Source: Anaerophaga thermohalophila str. Valhall
GTDB taxonomy: Bacteria > Bacteroidota > Bacteroidia > Bacteroidales > Marinilabiliaceae
Reading direction: 5' to 3'
DNA: 40,356 nt
Assembly: GCF_000250735.1 (NCBI RefSeq)
Contig: NZ_AHZV01000173.1
Span: forward strand, 1 to 40,356
Shown here in pieces: positions 27,486 through 36,683 of this stretch. How positions within the stretch are numbered: position 1 is the stretch's first letter; each line of letters starts with the position of its first letter. Both the position numbers and the translations under genes were made by a program. The notes beneath the pieces were generated by a model, which was not told the origin of the DNA, did no database searches, and worked only from the letters and a program-made list of their open reading frames with translations.

Positions 27486-28627
27486 AAGCTTGCATCAGAC
27501 TCTGCAACAGCAATCTTCGAATCAGCAGTTCCGTAATAGAGCAACCATTTCCCATTGAAGCGGGCCAATCCTTCCACAAAGCATACATTATCAACCTGAC
27601 CGGTTATCTCAAAAGGCTGATCGGGAGAGATAAACCATTGATCAGTACGATGCAAAACCTTCGTCGGATCGCCTTTATCCAAAATTATCTGCCCCGCTGC
27701 ATAAGTGCCGTCTGCAAGATTTTTATCTCCAAAAGAAGGACTGTTCTTGCTGTTGTAAATCAGAAGTATTCCCTGGTCTGTAATTACAGCAGGAGGTCCG
27801 GGCTCAACCAACTCGCTGTCGAACATCCCTTTGCGTGTAGAAAACACTATCTTGAAAGGCACGGTATAATTACGCATGGTATCGAGTTCCGTCTTTTCGG
27901 GGTCTGTTTCTATTAACGGCTGCCAATCGATAAGATTATCCGAAGTAGCAAGGTAAATATTAGACTCACCCCAGTACATCCAGTATTTTCCATTAATCTT
28001 CTCCGCAATCATTCGTCCATTCTCTTCACGGCAAACCACAGAACCGGCTTTTGACCACATGTCAACAAAATCGCCACCTTCGGCATTTTTAAAAACAGAG
28101 CCATGTTTTTCCCAGCGCCTTAAATCTTTCGATGTCGCAACAAAAAGACGGGCTTTATCGCCATCGTAAGCGGTATACATCATATAATAAGTTCCGTTTT
28201 CATCCTCAACCAAACGCGGATCTTCACACCCACCTTCCCATTCATATCTTTTGAACTCGTCATTATCGGGGTAAAGAACAGGTTCAGGCTTCTTGCGGAA
28301 TTTGTATCCATCCAAACTATAAGCCAAACCAATACGTGATGTACCGTTGTATTTCCCAATGCTGTCTTCGGCTCGATACAGTAAAAATACAGTATCTCCT
28401 TTTACGGCACTTGCAGGATTAAAGACATCCTTTTCTTCCCAATTGACCACCGCTTCCCTTATGGGGCAGAAGAACTCCAGACTATCTGAAGGAAGCAGAC
28501 ATGGATTAATCTCCACATTCTTGGTAAATGGCTCCAGAAACTTTGCTTCTTCCTGCTTCTTCGACAGCTGACATGCAGCCAGTATTAAAATCAAACTCAG
28601 GCTCAAAGATAAAAATATATTCTTCAT
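27479..28627 (-). CDS. GH130-family lipoprotein
   Basis: This 382-residue protein has a lipoprotein signal ending at C19 (LAAC). It carries family 130 five-bladed propeller motifs: VFNPASAVKGDTVFLLYRAED with D88 as the likely acid, GTSRIGLAYSLDG, GGCEDPRLVEDENGTYYMMY and PGPPAV. The signal peptide places it in the periplasm or on the surface, where phosphate is scarce, so hydrolysis or plain binding is more likely than phosphorolysis. Hydrolytic beta-1,2-mannosidases are known in the family. Its last codons lie within repeat D2, so the natural C terminus may have been altered by insertion. Upstream lies a glycosidase remnant and then susD. Confidence 0.88.
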   Translation of the reverse strand: MKNIFLSLSLSLILILAACQLSKKQEEAKFLEPFTKNVEINPCLLPSDSLEFFCPIREAVVNWEEKDVFNPASAVKGDTVFLLYRAEDSIGKYNGTSRIGLAYSLDGYKFRKKPEPVLYPDNDEFKRYEWEGGCEDPRLVEDENGTYYMMYTAYDGDKARLFVATSKDLRRWEKHGSVFKNAEGGDFVDMWSKAGSVVCREENGRMIAEKINGKYWMYWGESNIYLATSDNLIDWQPLIETDPEKTELDTMRNYTVPFKIVFSTRKGMFDSELVEPGPPAVITDQGILLIYNSKNSPSFGDKNLADGTYAAGQIILDKGDPTKVLHRTDQWFISPDQPFEITGQVDNVCFVEGLARFNGKWLLYYGTADSKIAVAESDASFN

Positions 28628-28742
28628 TGGTTTTATATTTTATTTGTTAAAATAAAAAGTAAATAGTTTGTTAATAAGCACCCAAACTCAGATAACATAT
28701 TATCAGGCTTTCAATTTTGAATCAATTCATTATCACAGTAGA

Positions 28743-28808
28743 TGGTTAGATTATTAGATTTAAGATACAAGATGATTCGTATCTCGTTGAAAATATGCAT
28801 TTTATAAA
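28743..28808. repeat. Dispersed repeat family 2
   Basis: GTTAGATTATTAGATTTAAG is followed by ACAAGATGATTCGTATC and a GCATTTTATAAAAATAAA end. It is the closest match to the inverted block at 21826. It lies between the GH130 lipoprotein gene and the glycosidase remnant. Confidence 0.6.
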
Positions 28809-28880
28809 AATAAACTCCTTGAATCTAACCAGTTGAATCTAAATTGTTTACAAAAGCTAAACGGACTATTGTTATTAGCT

Positions 28881-29195
28881 TTATTTATAATCAGGATCCA
28901 TATCGGGAGTCCTCAATCCGGCCATTTCGTTGGCCTGAAGTATAAAGACGTTCCAGCACAACCCGCGTGTTGAAGGCCACCACTCCTGAAAGTTAAGCCA
29001 ACGCGTTGGGATAAACTCTTTACTAAACGGCCAATGAGGATTCAAATACATTTCGGCCCAGATACGGTTCTCCATTCGTTTTTTTGCGTTCTTCCAACCA
29101 TGCTTAAGACCTGTAACATATGCGCAATATTCTGCTCTGAACCAACTTCCCCCATTGTAGTACCAGCCATCATTTCTGCCGTCACTGTAATCAGA
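28881..29195 (-). pseudogene. C-terminal remnant of an (alpha/alpha)6-type glycosidase
   Basis: About 104 codons remain open, ending in a normal stop. The translation has NDGWYYNGGSWFRAEYC, KHGWKNAKKRMENRIWAE, KEFIPTRWLNFQEWWPSTRG and a tail AGLRTPDMDPDYK. These look like the end of a helical-barrel glycosidase, with its NGGSW active-site loop and WWPST segment. An in-frame stop precedes it at 29196-29198, and a 15-codon frame in the same register starts within the preceding 45 bases. The N-terminal several hundred residues are absent, so this is a deletion remnant between susD and the GH130 lipoprotein gene. I cannot name the GH family with confidence. Confidence 0.65.
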
Positions 29196-29299
29196 TTAAT
29201 AACTCTGAAGGGATGCTTTCTTTGTATTAATGCACCCCTTCATTGTTATCTCACTTATTCTTTCGTCCGGCTCCTGTTCTTAGAGGGAGCGAAAGTATA

Positions 29300-30784
29300 T
29301 TAATAACCTTCATTCTGAACGATACTTCCTCCGGACTTATCAACCTCCCTTTGCGGTATCGGATAGAGGTAATGAATATCCTGGAAACCATAGTCGCTTA
29401 AAACATCACCGGCCAGTCCCCAGCGTTTAAGATCGCGGAAGCGATGAGACTCAAAGCCCAGTTCTACCCTACGTTCGTGAACCAACCAATCCTTTATCAC
29501 GGAAACATCCGTTTCGTTTACATCTCTGTCAGGCAATGTTCCTTCAGGCGGATAAGTTCCGTCAGCAGTTATGGAAGTTCTTGCCCTTTCACGAATAGTA
29601 TTGATCAGTCCTATAGCGCCTTCAGTATCTCCGGTATTCAGTAGCGCTTCGGCCTTCCACAGAAGAACATCGGCCCAACGGATGTAAATTTTGTTACTTG
29701 GAGAATCATCGTCTCCCTTAAAATCACCGTCTAATGTTCCCAAAATTTTATTCACATTCTTTGATTCAACATTCACTGTATAGAATAACCTTGGATCGTT
29801 TTCTTCGAATTCTTCAAGGAAGTCATCCTCCGGAGCTACGAATCCCCATCCCAACAGAGCACACAACCCGTTTCCTTTGCGGGGTACCTTTGATGACTCG
29901 TGATCATAGCAAAATATCACCTCATCTTCCTGAAACTCGCTCTCAACATCGAAACTGTCAAAATAATTGTCGTTCAAATCATAATAACCCAGGCTTTCAA
30001 GATCATTAACCAGAGTAATTACCTCCTGCCAGTTTTCATTAAAGAGAGCAACTTTAGCCTGAAGTGCTATTACAGCACCCCTGGAAGCTCTCCATTTCTC
30101 TTCTGCACTTGAGTACTTTGAATCGGGAAGCAGATTCCGGGCATTGCTCAAATCGGAACCGATTTGCTGCCAAACCTTTTCTGTATCAGTCCTGACCGCT
30201 ACCTCATAGGCCTCATTAAATGAAGTCAATGGTTTCAATATAAGCGGCACGTCACCAAAATTTGTCACCAGGTCGAAATAATAGAATGCCCTCAGGAAAT
30301 AAGCTTCACCCAAAAGACGATCTTGAAGTGCGGGATCAAAATTCAATTTATCCATCATGGCTTCATCAGTCAGATAATCAATGGCCGTGTTTGTCCTTGA
30401 AATACCCTCGTAGTCATACGACCACTGACCATTAAAGCCGCCATTGGAAGCAATGAAACTGAAATTATTGAGTTCATCCATCCATGCCTGGTCACCATCG
30501 GGATTCCACTTTTTCTGCATATCATCCGATGCAATATCCTGCAGTATAAAATCATTTCGTGTAACCGTACCGTCATCCCATGCCCATTCTCCAATAATAT
30601 TAAGGGTACTCGAGAGCAGCTGGTAGGAAGAGGTAACCGAATACTGCACGGTGGTCTTAGTGGGTTCCATATCTACCTGCTCAGGCGTTAAAAGCCCGAT
30701 AGGTTCCTCTGTCAGATAATCTTCGCAACCGGCGAAAATCAAAATTCCAACAGCAAACAATAATATATTTCGATATAACTTCAT
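29300..30784 (-). CDS. SusD/RagB-family nutrient-binding lipoprotein (PUL 2)
   Basis: I chose the ATG at 30784 over a TTG three codons earlier. It gives 494 residues with MKLYRNILLF leading to a lipobox cysteine C20 (FAGC). SusD features are the LGEAYFLRAFYYFDLVTNFGDVP helix pair, YIRWADVLLWKAEAL and the C-terminal ERRVELGFESHRFRDLKRWG segment. It binds oligosaccharide at the surface for the SusC encoded just upstream, with a 22-bp gap. It differs strongly from the first SusD, so the loci have different substrates. A mannoside is suggested by the downstream GH130 pair. Confidence 0.93.
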   Translation of the reverse strand: MKLYRNILLFAVGILIFAGCEDYLTEEPIGLLTPEQVDMEPTKTTVQYSVTSSYQLLSSTLNIIGEWAWDDGTVTRNDFILQDIASDDMQKKWNPDGDQAWMDELNNFSFIASNGGFNGQWSYDYEGISRTNTAIDYLTDEAMMDKLNFDPALQDRLLGEAYFLRAFYYFDLVTNFGDVPLILKPLTSFNEAYEVAVRTDTEKVWQQIGSDLSNARNLLPDSKYSSAEEKWRASRGAVIALQAKVALFNENWQEVITLVNDLESLGYYDLNDNYFDSFDVESEFQEDEVIFCYDHESSKVPRKGNGLCALLGWGFVAPEDDFLEEFEENDPRLFYTVNVESKNVNKILGTLDGDFKGDDDSPSNKIYIRWADVLLWKAEALLNTGDTEGAIGLINTIRERARTSITADGTYPPEGTLPDRDVNETDVSVIKDWLVHERRVELGFESHRFRDLKRWGLAGDVLSDYGFQDIHYLYPIPQREVDKSGGSIVQNEGY

Positions 30785-30806
30785 AATGCTCAATTTTTTG
30801 GATTGT

Positions 30807-33800
30807 TTAAAAAACCAGGTTTACACCGCCAATGAACGAACGTGCCTGCGGATAAGTCCCCATATCGATCAAATCGGTTGATTCCGGATCAAGTCCGGTA
30901 TAATCGGTAATGGTAAAAACATTTTGTGCCGATATATAAAACCTTACGTTCTTCAGCCCAATTTGTGGCGGTCCGTCAAAAGTATACCCCAACTCAATGT
31001 TTTTCAACCGAAAGTAAGATGCATCTTCAACAAAAATACTGGACACCTTACTGCTCCCGTTATCGGTAAAACTAACCCGGGGGACGGTATTGGTAGACCC
31101 TTCTCCATCCCATGCATTCAGCACATTAGTTGTGTAGTTGAAAGGACGGGTGTCATAATCAACAATCTTCTTGGAATCGTTGTAACGGTCAACCTGACCT
31201 ACCCCCTGAAAGAAGATGGAGAGATCGAAACCTTTGTACGAGCCGGAAAGATTAATACCGTAAAGAAGGCCGGGATTTGGATCGCCAATAAAATCCCGGT
31301 CGTTGTCATCAATTTTCCCGTCATCATTCAAATCTTTAAACTTAATGTCGCCAGGCACCACTGAGGGATTTGTTGTTCCATGAAGATGTTGGCTGATTTC
31401 ACTTTCATTCTGATAAATACCATCAAAAACATACCCATAGTAAGCATTAAGCGGATGTCCCGGCTCGGTACGCGTTACCTGTCCCACAATACCTGGCAGA
31501 TTGGGATGTAATTTTTCAACCTGGTTTTTCACGGTGGCCAGGTTTGCGTTGATATTATATTTAAGGGCATGTTCTCTGTTACGGAAAGTTACCCCGAATT
31601 CCCATCCTTTATTGCTCACTTCTCCTGCATTAACAATGGTCGGCTGAACATCGCCCACAATACTTGGTAAACTGATGGGCAGCAAAATATCGGTGGTATT
31701 TTTGCGGAAATAATCAACAATCAAATATAGCTTGTTATTAAAGAATCCGGCATCCAACCCATAATTGTATTGGGTGGTTGTCTCCCATTTCAGATCGGGG
31801 TTCCCGTAGCGTGAAATCAAATACTTATCCCCTTCTTTCTCAATCAAAGTAAGGTAAGCATAGTTATCAATCTCCTGATTCCCAAGCTGTCCTATACTTG
31901 CGCGTAATTTCAGATCGGACAACCATTCAAACTGATCCATGAAAGCCTCTTCAGACAATTTCCATCCCAGCGAAACCGAAGGAAAATAACCCCACTGATT
32001 GTCCTCGGCAAACCGTGAAGAGGCATCCGCCCTTAAATTTGCTGTCAGCATGTATTTCATGTCATATACATAGGTTGCTGATGCGAAATAGGACATCAAT
32101 GCCCATTCGGATCCGCTGCCTCCGTTCCACAAGTCCTGCTCGGTACTACCGAAGTCTATGTAACGGAATTTCTCTGTATCGTATTCATACCTTCGTCGTG
32201 AAGCACTGATGCCTGATTCATAATTAGTGATGAACTCACTTCCTATCAAAGCATTGATCGAGTGCTCATTAATGGCCTTTTCATAATTAAATATGTTATT
32301 CCACGTAAAAGTAAAGGCTTCACTTCGATCTTCGTCCAGACCGTTGGGACGGTTTTGCCGTCCAAGTCCCTGGTCGACTGCAGCGCCTCCGCCATCATCG
32401 TCCCCAAAGTTCGGATAAAATGCTTTATTGTGACGGAAATTAAGATCAATACCAACATTGGTGCGGAAAGTCAACTCTTTTTCAGGAAGAAAAGATACTT
32501 CTCCATAAAGGTTACCGAATGTTTTGAAATGCGAACGTTCGTCATCGGTAAAGTAAGCCAAAGCAACCGGGTTTTGCGTCCATTCATATTTATCGCTTTC
32601 CCAGCCGCCTTCATCACGGTTGTTGTGTTTATAGAAAGGCAGGTCTGTAAAAGGATCCCTTTCGGTATAAGTGGGATCATCAGGGCTCTTAAAGACAGGG
32701 ATAATCGGCGGACGAAGCAAAGCATGGCGAATAATACCCGGAGTATCACCCTTTGACGATAATTTGTCCTGAATGGCATACGACAGCTGCATATTGGTAC
32801 CAATTTTAATCCTGTTTGTCAGATCGTTATTAATATTAGCCCGAAAATTAAAGCGCTGATATTTGTCGTTGTCGTAAACCACAATACCATCCTGGTCGTA
32901 ATATCCGACTGACAACAAATATTGTAATTTTTCGCTGCCACCACTGGCAGTCATCTGCACATTTTGAGAGTATCCCGGCTCAAAGACTTCATCGAGCCAA
33001 TCGGTGTCGGCAAAATCTTCCCTTCCTTTGTCAGCAGTATATGGATTTGTACCTGAATAACCGGCATTATCCCAGGCCTGTTCAACCACGTTCATATACT
33101 GCTCTGCGTTAAGCATGTCGGGCAAATTTGTCGCGTGCTGAACACCCCTGTAGTAGTTGATATCGAACTTAGTAGCATCCGCCGACCCGCTCTTTGTTGT
33201 TATGATAATAACCCCTGCCGAAGCTCGCGAACCATAAATGGCTGCTGCAGAAGCATCTTTAAGAACCGTCATGGATTCGATATCGGCAGGATTTAAAAAT
33301 GTAAGTTCCCGGGTAGGAACACCATCAACAACATACAAAGGATTATTATTCCCGATGGTTCCCTCACCACGAATTCGTACATTTATTTCATCACCGGGAG
33401 CTCCAGTGCTCTGAGTAACCTGAACACCTGCTACTTGTCCCTGAAGAGCCTGGCTTAGTTCAGCCACGCGTCTTTTTTCCATATCACCGACATTAACAGG
33501 CGAAACTGCTCCGGTTAAGGTTGATTTTTTCTGGACAGAATAACCCACAACAACTACTTCATCAAGTCCCACGAGGTCTTCCATCATGGTAACATCGATT
33601 TGCGTTCTTTCGCCTATGGTTACTTCCTGTGTTTTCATCCCAACGAAAGAGAACAACAACACATTGGCTTCATCGGAAATTGTAAGCGTATAATTTCCAT
33701 CGATATCGGTTATGGTTCCCTGCGTCGTTCCTTTAACCGACACCGTCACTCCGGGTATTGGTTCTCCCTGTTGATCGGTCACTTTGCCGGTGATGCTTTT

Positions 33801-34196
33801 CCCGGATTGCTGGAAGACTTCTGAAGATGCATTTTCTCCCGACAAAATAATTTGATTGTCGACTACCTTGTAGGTGATATCGCGTCCTGCAAAAAGATAA
33901 TCAAGAACTTTAAAAATATTCTCGTCCGTAAATTTCACCGAAGCATTAAAGTCGATGTCAACCAGTTTTTCGTTGTAGAGAAAATAAAACCGGCTTTGGT
34001 TCTCAATTTCATCAAGCACTCTTTCGGCTTTGACATTTTCAAGGTCGATGGTGAGTTTTTTGATCTGCGCGTAGGAATTGGCTGCAAATATCTGCGACAC
34101 TCCTACAAACATTAAAAATAATGTGATTCGCATGATACGAAGGGTTTTAGAGAAGACACTTCTGTCTCCTACTCCTGTCTTAGGAATTTTTTTCAT
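30807..34196 (-). CDS. SusC/RagA TonB-dependent transporter with STN signalling domain (PUL 2)
   Basis: This is a 1129-residue outer-membrane transporter. A signal peptide lies around 18-44. An STN domain (about 46-118) follows, then a carboxypeptidase-regulatory-like domain (about 134-207) and the LDEVVVVGYSVQKK segment (211-224). The plug contains VRIRGEGTIGNNNPLYVVDG and is followed by the barrel. The STN domain pairs it with the FecR and sigma genes upstream, as in the first locus. It imports oligosaccharide with energy from TonB. A GC-rich hairpin lies 32 bp upstream of the start. Confidence 0.95.
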   Translation of the reverse strand: MKKIPKTGVGDRSVFSKTLRIMRITLFLMFVGVSQIFAANSYAQIKKLTIDLENVKAERVLDEIENQSRFYFLYNEKLVDIDFNASVKFTDENIFKVLDYLFAGRDITYKVVDNQIILSGENASSEVFQQSGKSITGKVTDQQGEPIPGVTVSVKGTTQGTITDIDGNYTLTISDEANVLLFSFVGMKTQEVTIGERTQIDVTMMEDLVGLDEVVVVGYSVQKKSTLTGAVSPVNVGDMEKRRVAELSQALQGQVAGVQVTQSTGAPGDEINVRIRGEGTIGNNNPLYVVDGVPTRELTFLNPADIESMTVLKDASAAAIYGSRASAGVIIITTKSGSADATKFDINYYRGVQHATNLPDMLNAEQYMNVVEQAWDNAGYSGTNPYTADKGREDFADTDWLDEVFEPGYSQNVQMTASGGSEKLQYLLSVGYYDQDGIVVYDNDKYQRFNFRANINNDLTNRIKIGTNMQLSYAIQDKLSSKGDTPGIIRHALLRPPIIPVFKSPDDPTYTERDPFTDLPFYKHNNRDEGGWESDKYEWTQNPVALAYFTDDERSHFKTFGNLYGEVSFLPEKELTFRTNVGIDLNFRHNKAFYPNFGDDDGGGAAVDQGLGRQNRPNGLDEDRSEAFTFTWNNIFNYEKAINEHSINALIGSEFITNYESGISASRRRYEYDTEKFRYIDFGSTEQDLWNGGSGSEWALMSYFASATYVYDMKYMLTANLRADASSRFAEDNQWGYFPSVSLGWKLSEEAFMDQFEWLSDLKLRASIGQLGNQEIDNYAYLTLIEKEGDKYLISRYGNPDLKWETTTQYNYGLDAGFFNNKLYLIVDYFRKNTTDILLPISLPSIVGDVQPTIVNAGEVSNKGWEFGVTFRNREHALKYNINANLATVKNQVEKLHPNLPGIVGQVTRTEPGHPLNAYYGYVFDGIYQNESEISQHLHGTTNPSVVPGDIKFKDLNDDGKIDDNDRDFIGDPNPGLLYGINLSGSYKGFDLSIFFQGVGQVDRYNDSKKIVDYDTRPFNYTTNVLNAWDGEGSTNTVPRVSFTDNGSSKVSSIFVEDASYFRLKNIELGYTFDGPPQIGLKNVRFYISAQNVFTITDYTGLDPESTDLIDMGTYPQARSFIGGVNLVF

Positions 34197-34227
34197 AGCT
34201 TTGTAATGATTTTAAGTCCAACATTTA

Positions 34228-34259
34228 GGGGAGGGGGAAGTTGCCGCTTCCTTGTCCCC
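34228..34259. promoter_or_regulatory. GC-rich hairpin in the susC leader (PUL 2)
   Basis: GGGGA (34228-34232) pairs with TCCCC (34255-34259), and GGAAG (34236-34240) pairs with CTTCC (34247-34251). A 3-by-3 internal loop separates the two stems, and the end loop has six bases. It is placed like the hairpin before the first susC, between fecR and susC. No T tract follows on the minus strand. Confidence 0.5.
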
Positions 34260-34341
34260 TTCTTTCTTAGAAAAGTTTTCTTACTGTAATGATCCTTTTA
34301 ACTGCTGTTAAAATTTAATGTCTTACTCATTTCTGTGTATT

Positions 34342-35367
34342 TTATTGATGACGAATAATCACTTTCTTCCTGGAAAAGTTGCCCGAACTATCCTGCTGAT
34401 TATCTATTATTTCGTATTCAATTGGCGAGGTCATTTTCAGCAAACGTAATACATCTTCCAATTTTTCATTCTCAAAAGTAGCCCGGAAGGTGTAATCAAA
34501 CAGGGTACTGTCTTCCACTACCACATCTACATTGAACCAGCGTGACAATTCTCTCGCCATCCGGGTCATATCTTCGCCTCTTAACATCAGTTTTCCATCG
34601 ATCCAGGCTGAATATGTTTCCGGGTCTACTCTTCTTCGGACTAGTTTTCGTTCATTATTATTGAAAAGCAGTAATTCACCGGGGTTCATTTCAAAGGTTT
34701 GCTCACAATTGTCGGGTATCAATTCCACTTTGCCCTCTTCCAGCACAACTTCCACAATTTCCTCATCAGGCCACATCTCAACATTAAAACGGGTGCCGAG
34801 AACTTTCACCTCAGTTTTATTTCCGCGAACGGTAAAAGGATTCAGAGAATCACTTTTCACATCGAGAAAAGCTTCTCCCCGGACATTGATGGTTCGTTCG
34901 TCAAAAGGAATTGAATAGGTTAATGCAGAACCACTGTTCAACCAGATGACGGTGCCATCGGGTAATTGGGTTTTCACACGGGAGCCCATAGGAGCGGTTA
35001 CCTCAACCAAAGAAGGCCCGGCAACCTGCTCATGACTGAAAAAGAACAATATAGCGCCTATAGTAAGCAAAGGCAATAGTAAAACAGCGGCCACACGACT
35101 GTACCAGTTCAATACTTTTTTGAGTTTGTTTTTACGGGATTCTTTTCCCTTTTCAGAGTTAATGAGAAAATGAATTTTGTAGAGAACAGGTGTAAGATTT
35201 TTATTTGATTCATCCTGCGAAACAGAATTCCAGTCTTCCCACATCCGTCGTTTCAGACTGAGTTCATTAGCCTCCCCCCGAAACAGGCCGGCAAATTTCT
35301 TTTCTGCCGACCGCCCCCCTTTTTCGTTCAAATAATCTTCAAATATTTTTTGTTGTTCTTTATTCAT
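34342..35367 (-). CDS. FecR-family anti-sigma factor (PUL 2)
   Basis: This 341-residue protein has a helical cytoplasmic N terminus (1-85) and one membrane helix at about 91-111. The periplasmic FecR domain (about 120-235) contains LPDGTVIWLNSGSALTY and RGEAFLDV, and a C-terminal DUF4974-like domain carries WFNVDVVVEDS. It should hold the sigma factor encoded upstream and respond to the STN domain of the neighbouring SusC. The stop is 145 bp before susC. As in the first locus, the sigma gene is separated from fecR by several hundred bases (here 685 bp) of repeats and a small frame. Confidence 0.92.
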   Translation of the reverse strand: MNKEQQKIFEDYLNEKGGRSAEKKFAGLFRGEANELSLKRRMWEDWNSVSQDESNKNLTPVLYKIHFLINSEKGKESRKNKLKKVLNWYSRVAAVLLLPLLTIGAILFFFSHEQVAGPSLVEVTAPMGSRVKTQLPDGTVIWLNSGSALTYSIPFDERTINVRGEAFLDVKSDSLNPFTVRGNKTEVKVLGTRFNVEMWPDEEIVEVVLEEGKVELIPDNCEQTFEMNPGELLLFNNNERKLVRRRVDPETYSAWIDGKLMLRGEDMTRMARELSRWFNVDVVVEDSTLFDYTFRATFENEKLEDVLRLLKMTSPIEYEIIDNQQDSSGNFSRKKVIIRHQ

Positions 35368-35493
35368 CAGTATAAAATTAGTCTAAGTTATTGGTCTGAT
35401 CGAACTCGCATGCAAGAACTTATACATGTTTTTCTTGTGGCAAGCTTTGCCCAGCCAGTTTCATCTTTTATCTAAAAATCTAACGATTTGTTA
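35363..35493. repeat. Dispersed repeat family 3
   Basis: The block starts ATTCATCAGTATAAAATT at the fecR start codon. It continues through GATCGAACTCGCATGCAAG, TTATACATGTTTTTCTTGTGG and a family 2-like end (ATCTAAAAATCTAACGATTTG). It matches 37933-38034 over its first 100 bases. From 35494 to 35823 I see no gene; the sequence is AT-rich with a short purine-rich part near 35660-35780. Confidence 0.65.
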
Positions 35494-35823
35494 ATAGTAA
35501 TACCCTTCAAATTGAAAAATCTCCCGGAAAAATTTACATTTTTTCCCAGTCGTCGATAATTTTTTTGAATTCCAAACCGTCTAAACCACAAACAAAACTA
35601 CCACAAACAACTGATCAACAGGAATGAAGGATTTACAAAAAATATATCTCAGCTGATAGGAACTGGGAAAAGAGGACTGTCTGAAAAGACTCCAGAGACA
35701 GTTGGACGAGTACCAAAGAGTTGGAACAGAGTCTCGTAGAGTAGAAATAAGTCACTTGAGACACCCTCGTATACAGCTGTTTAAAATAAAAAGAGCACCG
35801 ATGCTGAAGGTGTCGAATACTTT

Positions 35824-35973
35824 TTAAATGCTTTTTTTTGATAATCCAATGATCTCCTCTGCTTGCCGGGCAGAAAGTTTTGTATCCTCATATAATTTAG
35901 CTGCAACAATCATAGAAAAATCGTAATCTGGCAAGGTGTTTTTCTCTTTCCAAAGCAGGTAGCATACCACCAT
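35824..35973 (-). CDS. Short UPF0175-like antitoxin fragment
   Basis: This 49-codon frame ends with an extended helix-turn-helix-like segment: SMIVAAKLYEDTKLSARQ followed by AEEIIGLSKKSI. The pattern of A-x-x-L-Y-x-x-x-K-L-S-x-x-x-A-E-x-x-G-L-S-K is that of UPF0175 family proteins, often the antitoxin partner of a PIN-like toxin. Normal members are 80-90 residues long and continue past this point, so this one looks truncated at the C terminus. No toxin partner is seen. It lies in the gap between sigma and fecR. Confidence 0.45.
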   Translation of the reverse strand: MVVCYLLWKEKNTLPDYDFSMIVAAKLYEDTKLSARQAEEIIGLSKKSI

Positions 35974-36052
35974 CGTAGTACCACGCCCCCGATAAAAAAA
36001 TATCCTCTATCATGCGAAAGAGTAAATCTTCTCCTGAATAAAGCAGGCTAAG

Positions 36053-36622
36053 CTACTGAATAATTAACCAGTAAAAAAGCCATAATAACGGGCCCGAATC
36101 TTTTAAACGATCTCTTAAAAAGCCGATCACTTCAGATATTTGATTGTCAACAGTTTTAGGACTTACACCAACAATATCGGCAATTTCTTTGGCCGATTTA
36201 CCCTCAAACCGGCTTAAGTGAAAAATTTTCTTTTTTTTATCGGGCAGTTTTTCCAGTAGTGCTTCAATTTGTTCGAGCACCGAACGATAGGTAATTGCTG
36301 TTTCAGTAGAATTATCGGATGGCATTAGCTCCAGATGTTCATCCACATCAAGGAAGACAGCTTTATACCTGAAATAATCCCTGATCTGGTTAAACGCGAC
36401 AGTAAAAAGATAAGAATGAAAGTTCTCTTCCTCCTTTATTTTTTCACGATTCCGCCAGATTTTCAGAAAAACATCCTGCACCAGTTCTTCCGCATCGGTT
36501 TCGGACTTGAGATATTTTATTCCAAACCCGTATAATCGCGACGAATAGCTATCAAAAAGTTGATTGAAAGCATGAATATTACCTTCTTTGAGTTGTTTAA
36601 CGAAAGCTTGTTCCTTAATCAT
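36053..36622 (-). CDS. ECF sigma factor (PUL 2)
   Basis: This 189-residue sigma factor has region 2 at about 10-80 (AEELVQDVFLKIWRNREKI) and region 4 at about 115-170, with the helix-turn-helix SAKEIADIVGVSPKTVDNQI. A short hydrophobic C-terminal tail (PLLWLFYWLI) is common in Bacteroidota sigma factors of this class. It should activate the downstream susCD genes when FecR releases it. It lies 61 bp downstream of the FGE-like gene, on the same strand. Confidence 0.92.
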   Translation of the reverse strand: MIKEQAFVKQLKEGNIHAFNQLFDSYSSRLYGFGIKYLKSETDAEELVQDVFLKIWRNREKIKEEENFHSYLFTVAFNQIRDYFRYKAVFLDVDEHLELMPSDNSTETAITYRSVLEQIEALLEKLPDKKKKIFHLSRFEGKSAKEIADIVGVSPKTVDNQISEVIGFLRDRLKDSGPLLWLFYWLIIQ

Positions 36623-36683
36623 GCATCCCTGAATTTAGGAGTGCAAAAATGTAAATTTTATTTAAGGAATGCAAAAGTGAAAA

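Noticed and set aside
25049-28627. GH43 or GH32 assignment for the two five-bladed propeller proteins
   Set aside because: The YRAED, GTSRIGLA and EDPR motifs are those of GH130, and the acidic triad pattern of GH43/GH32 is not seen.
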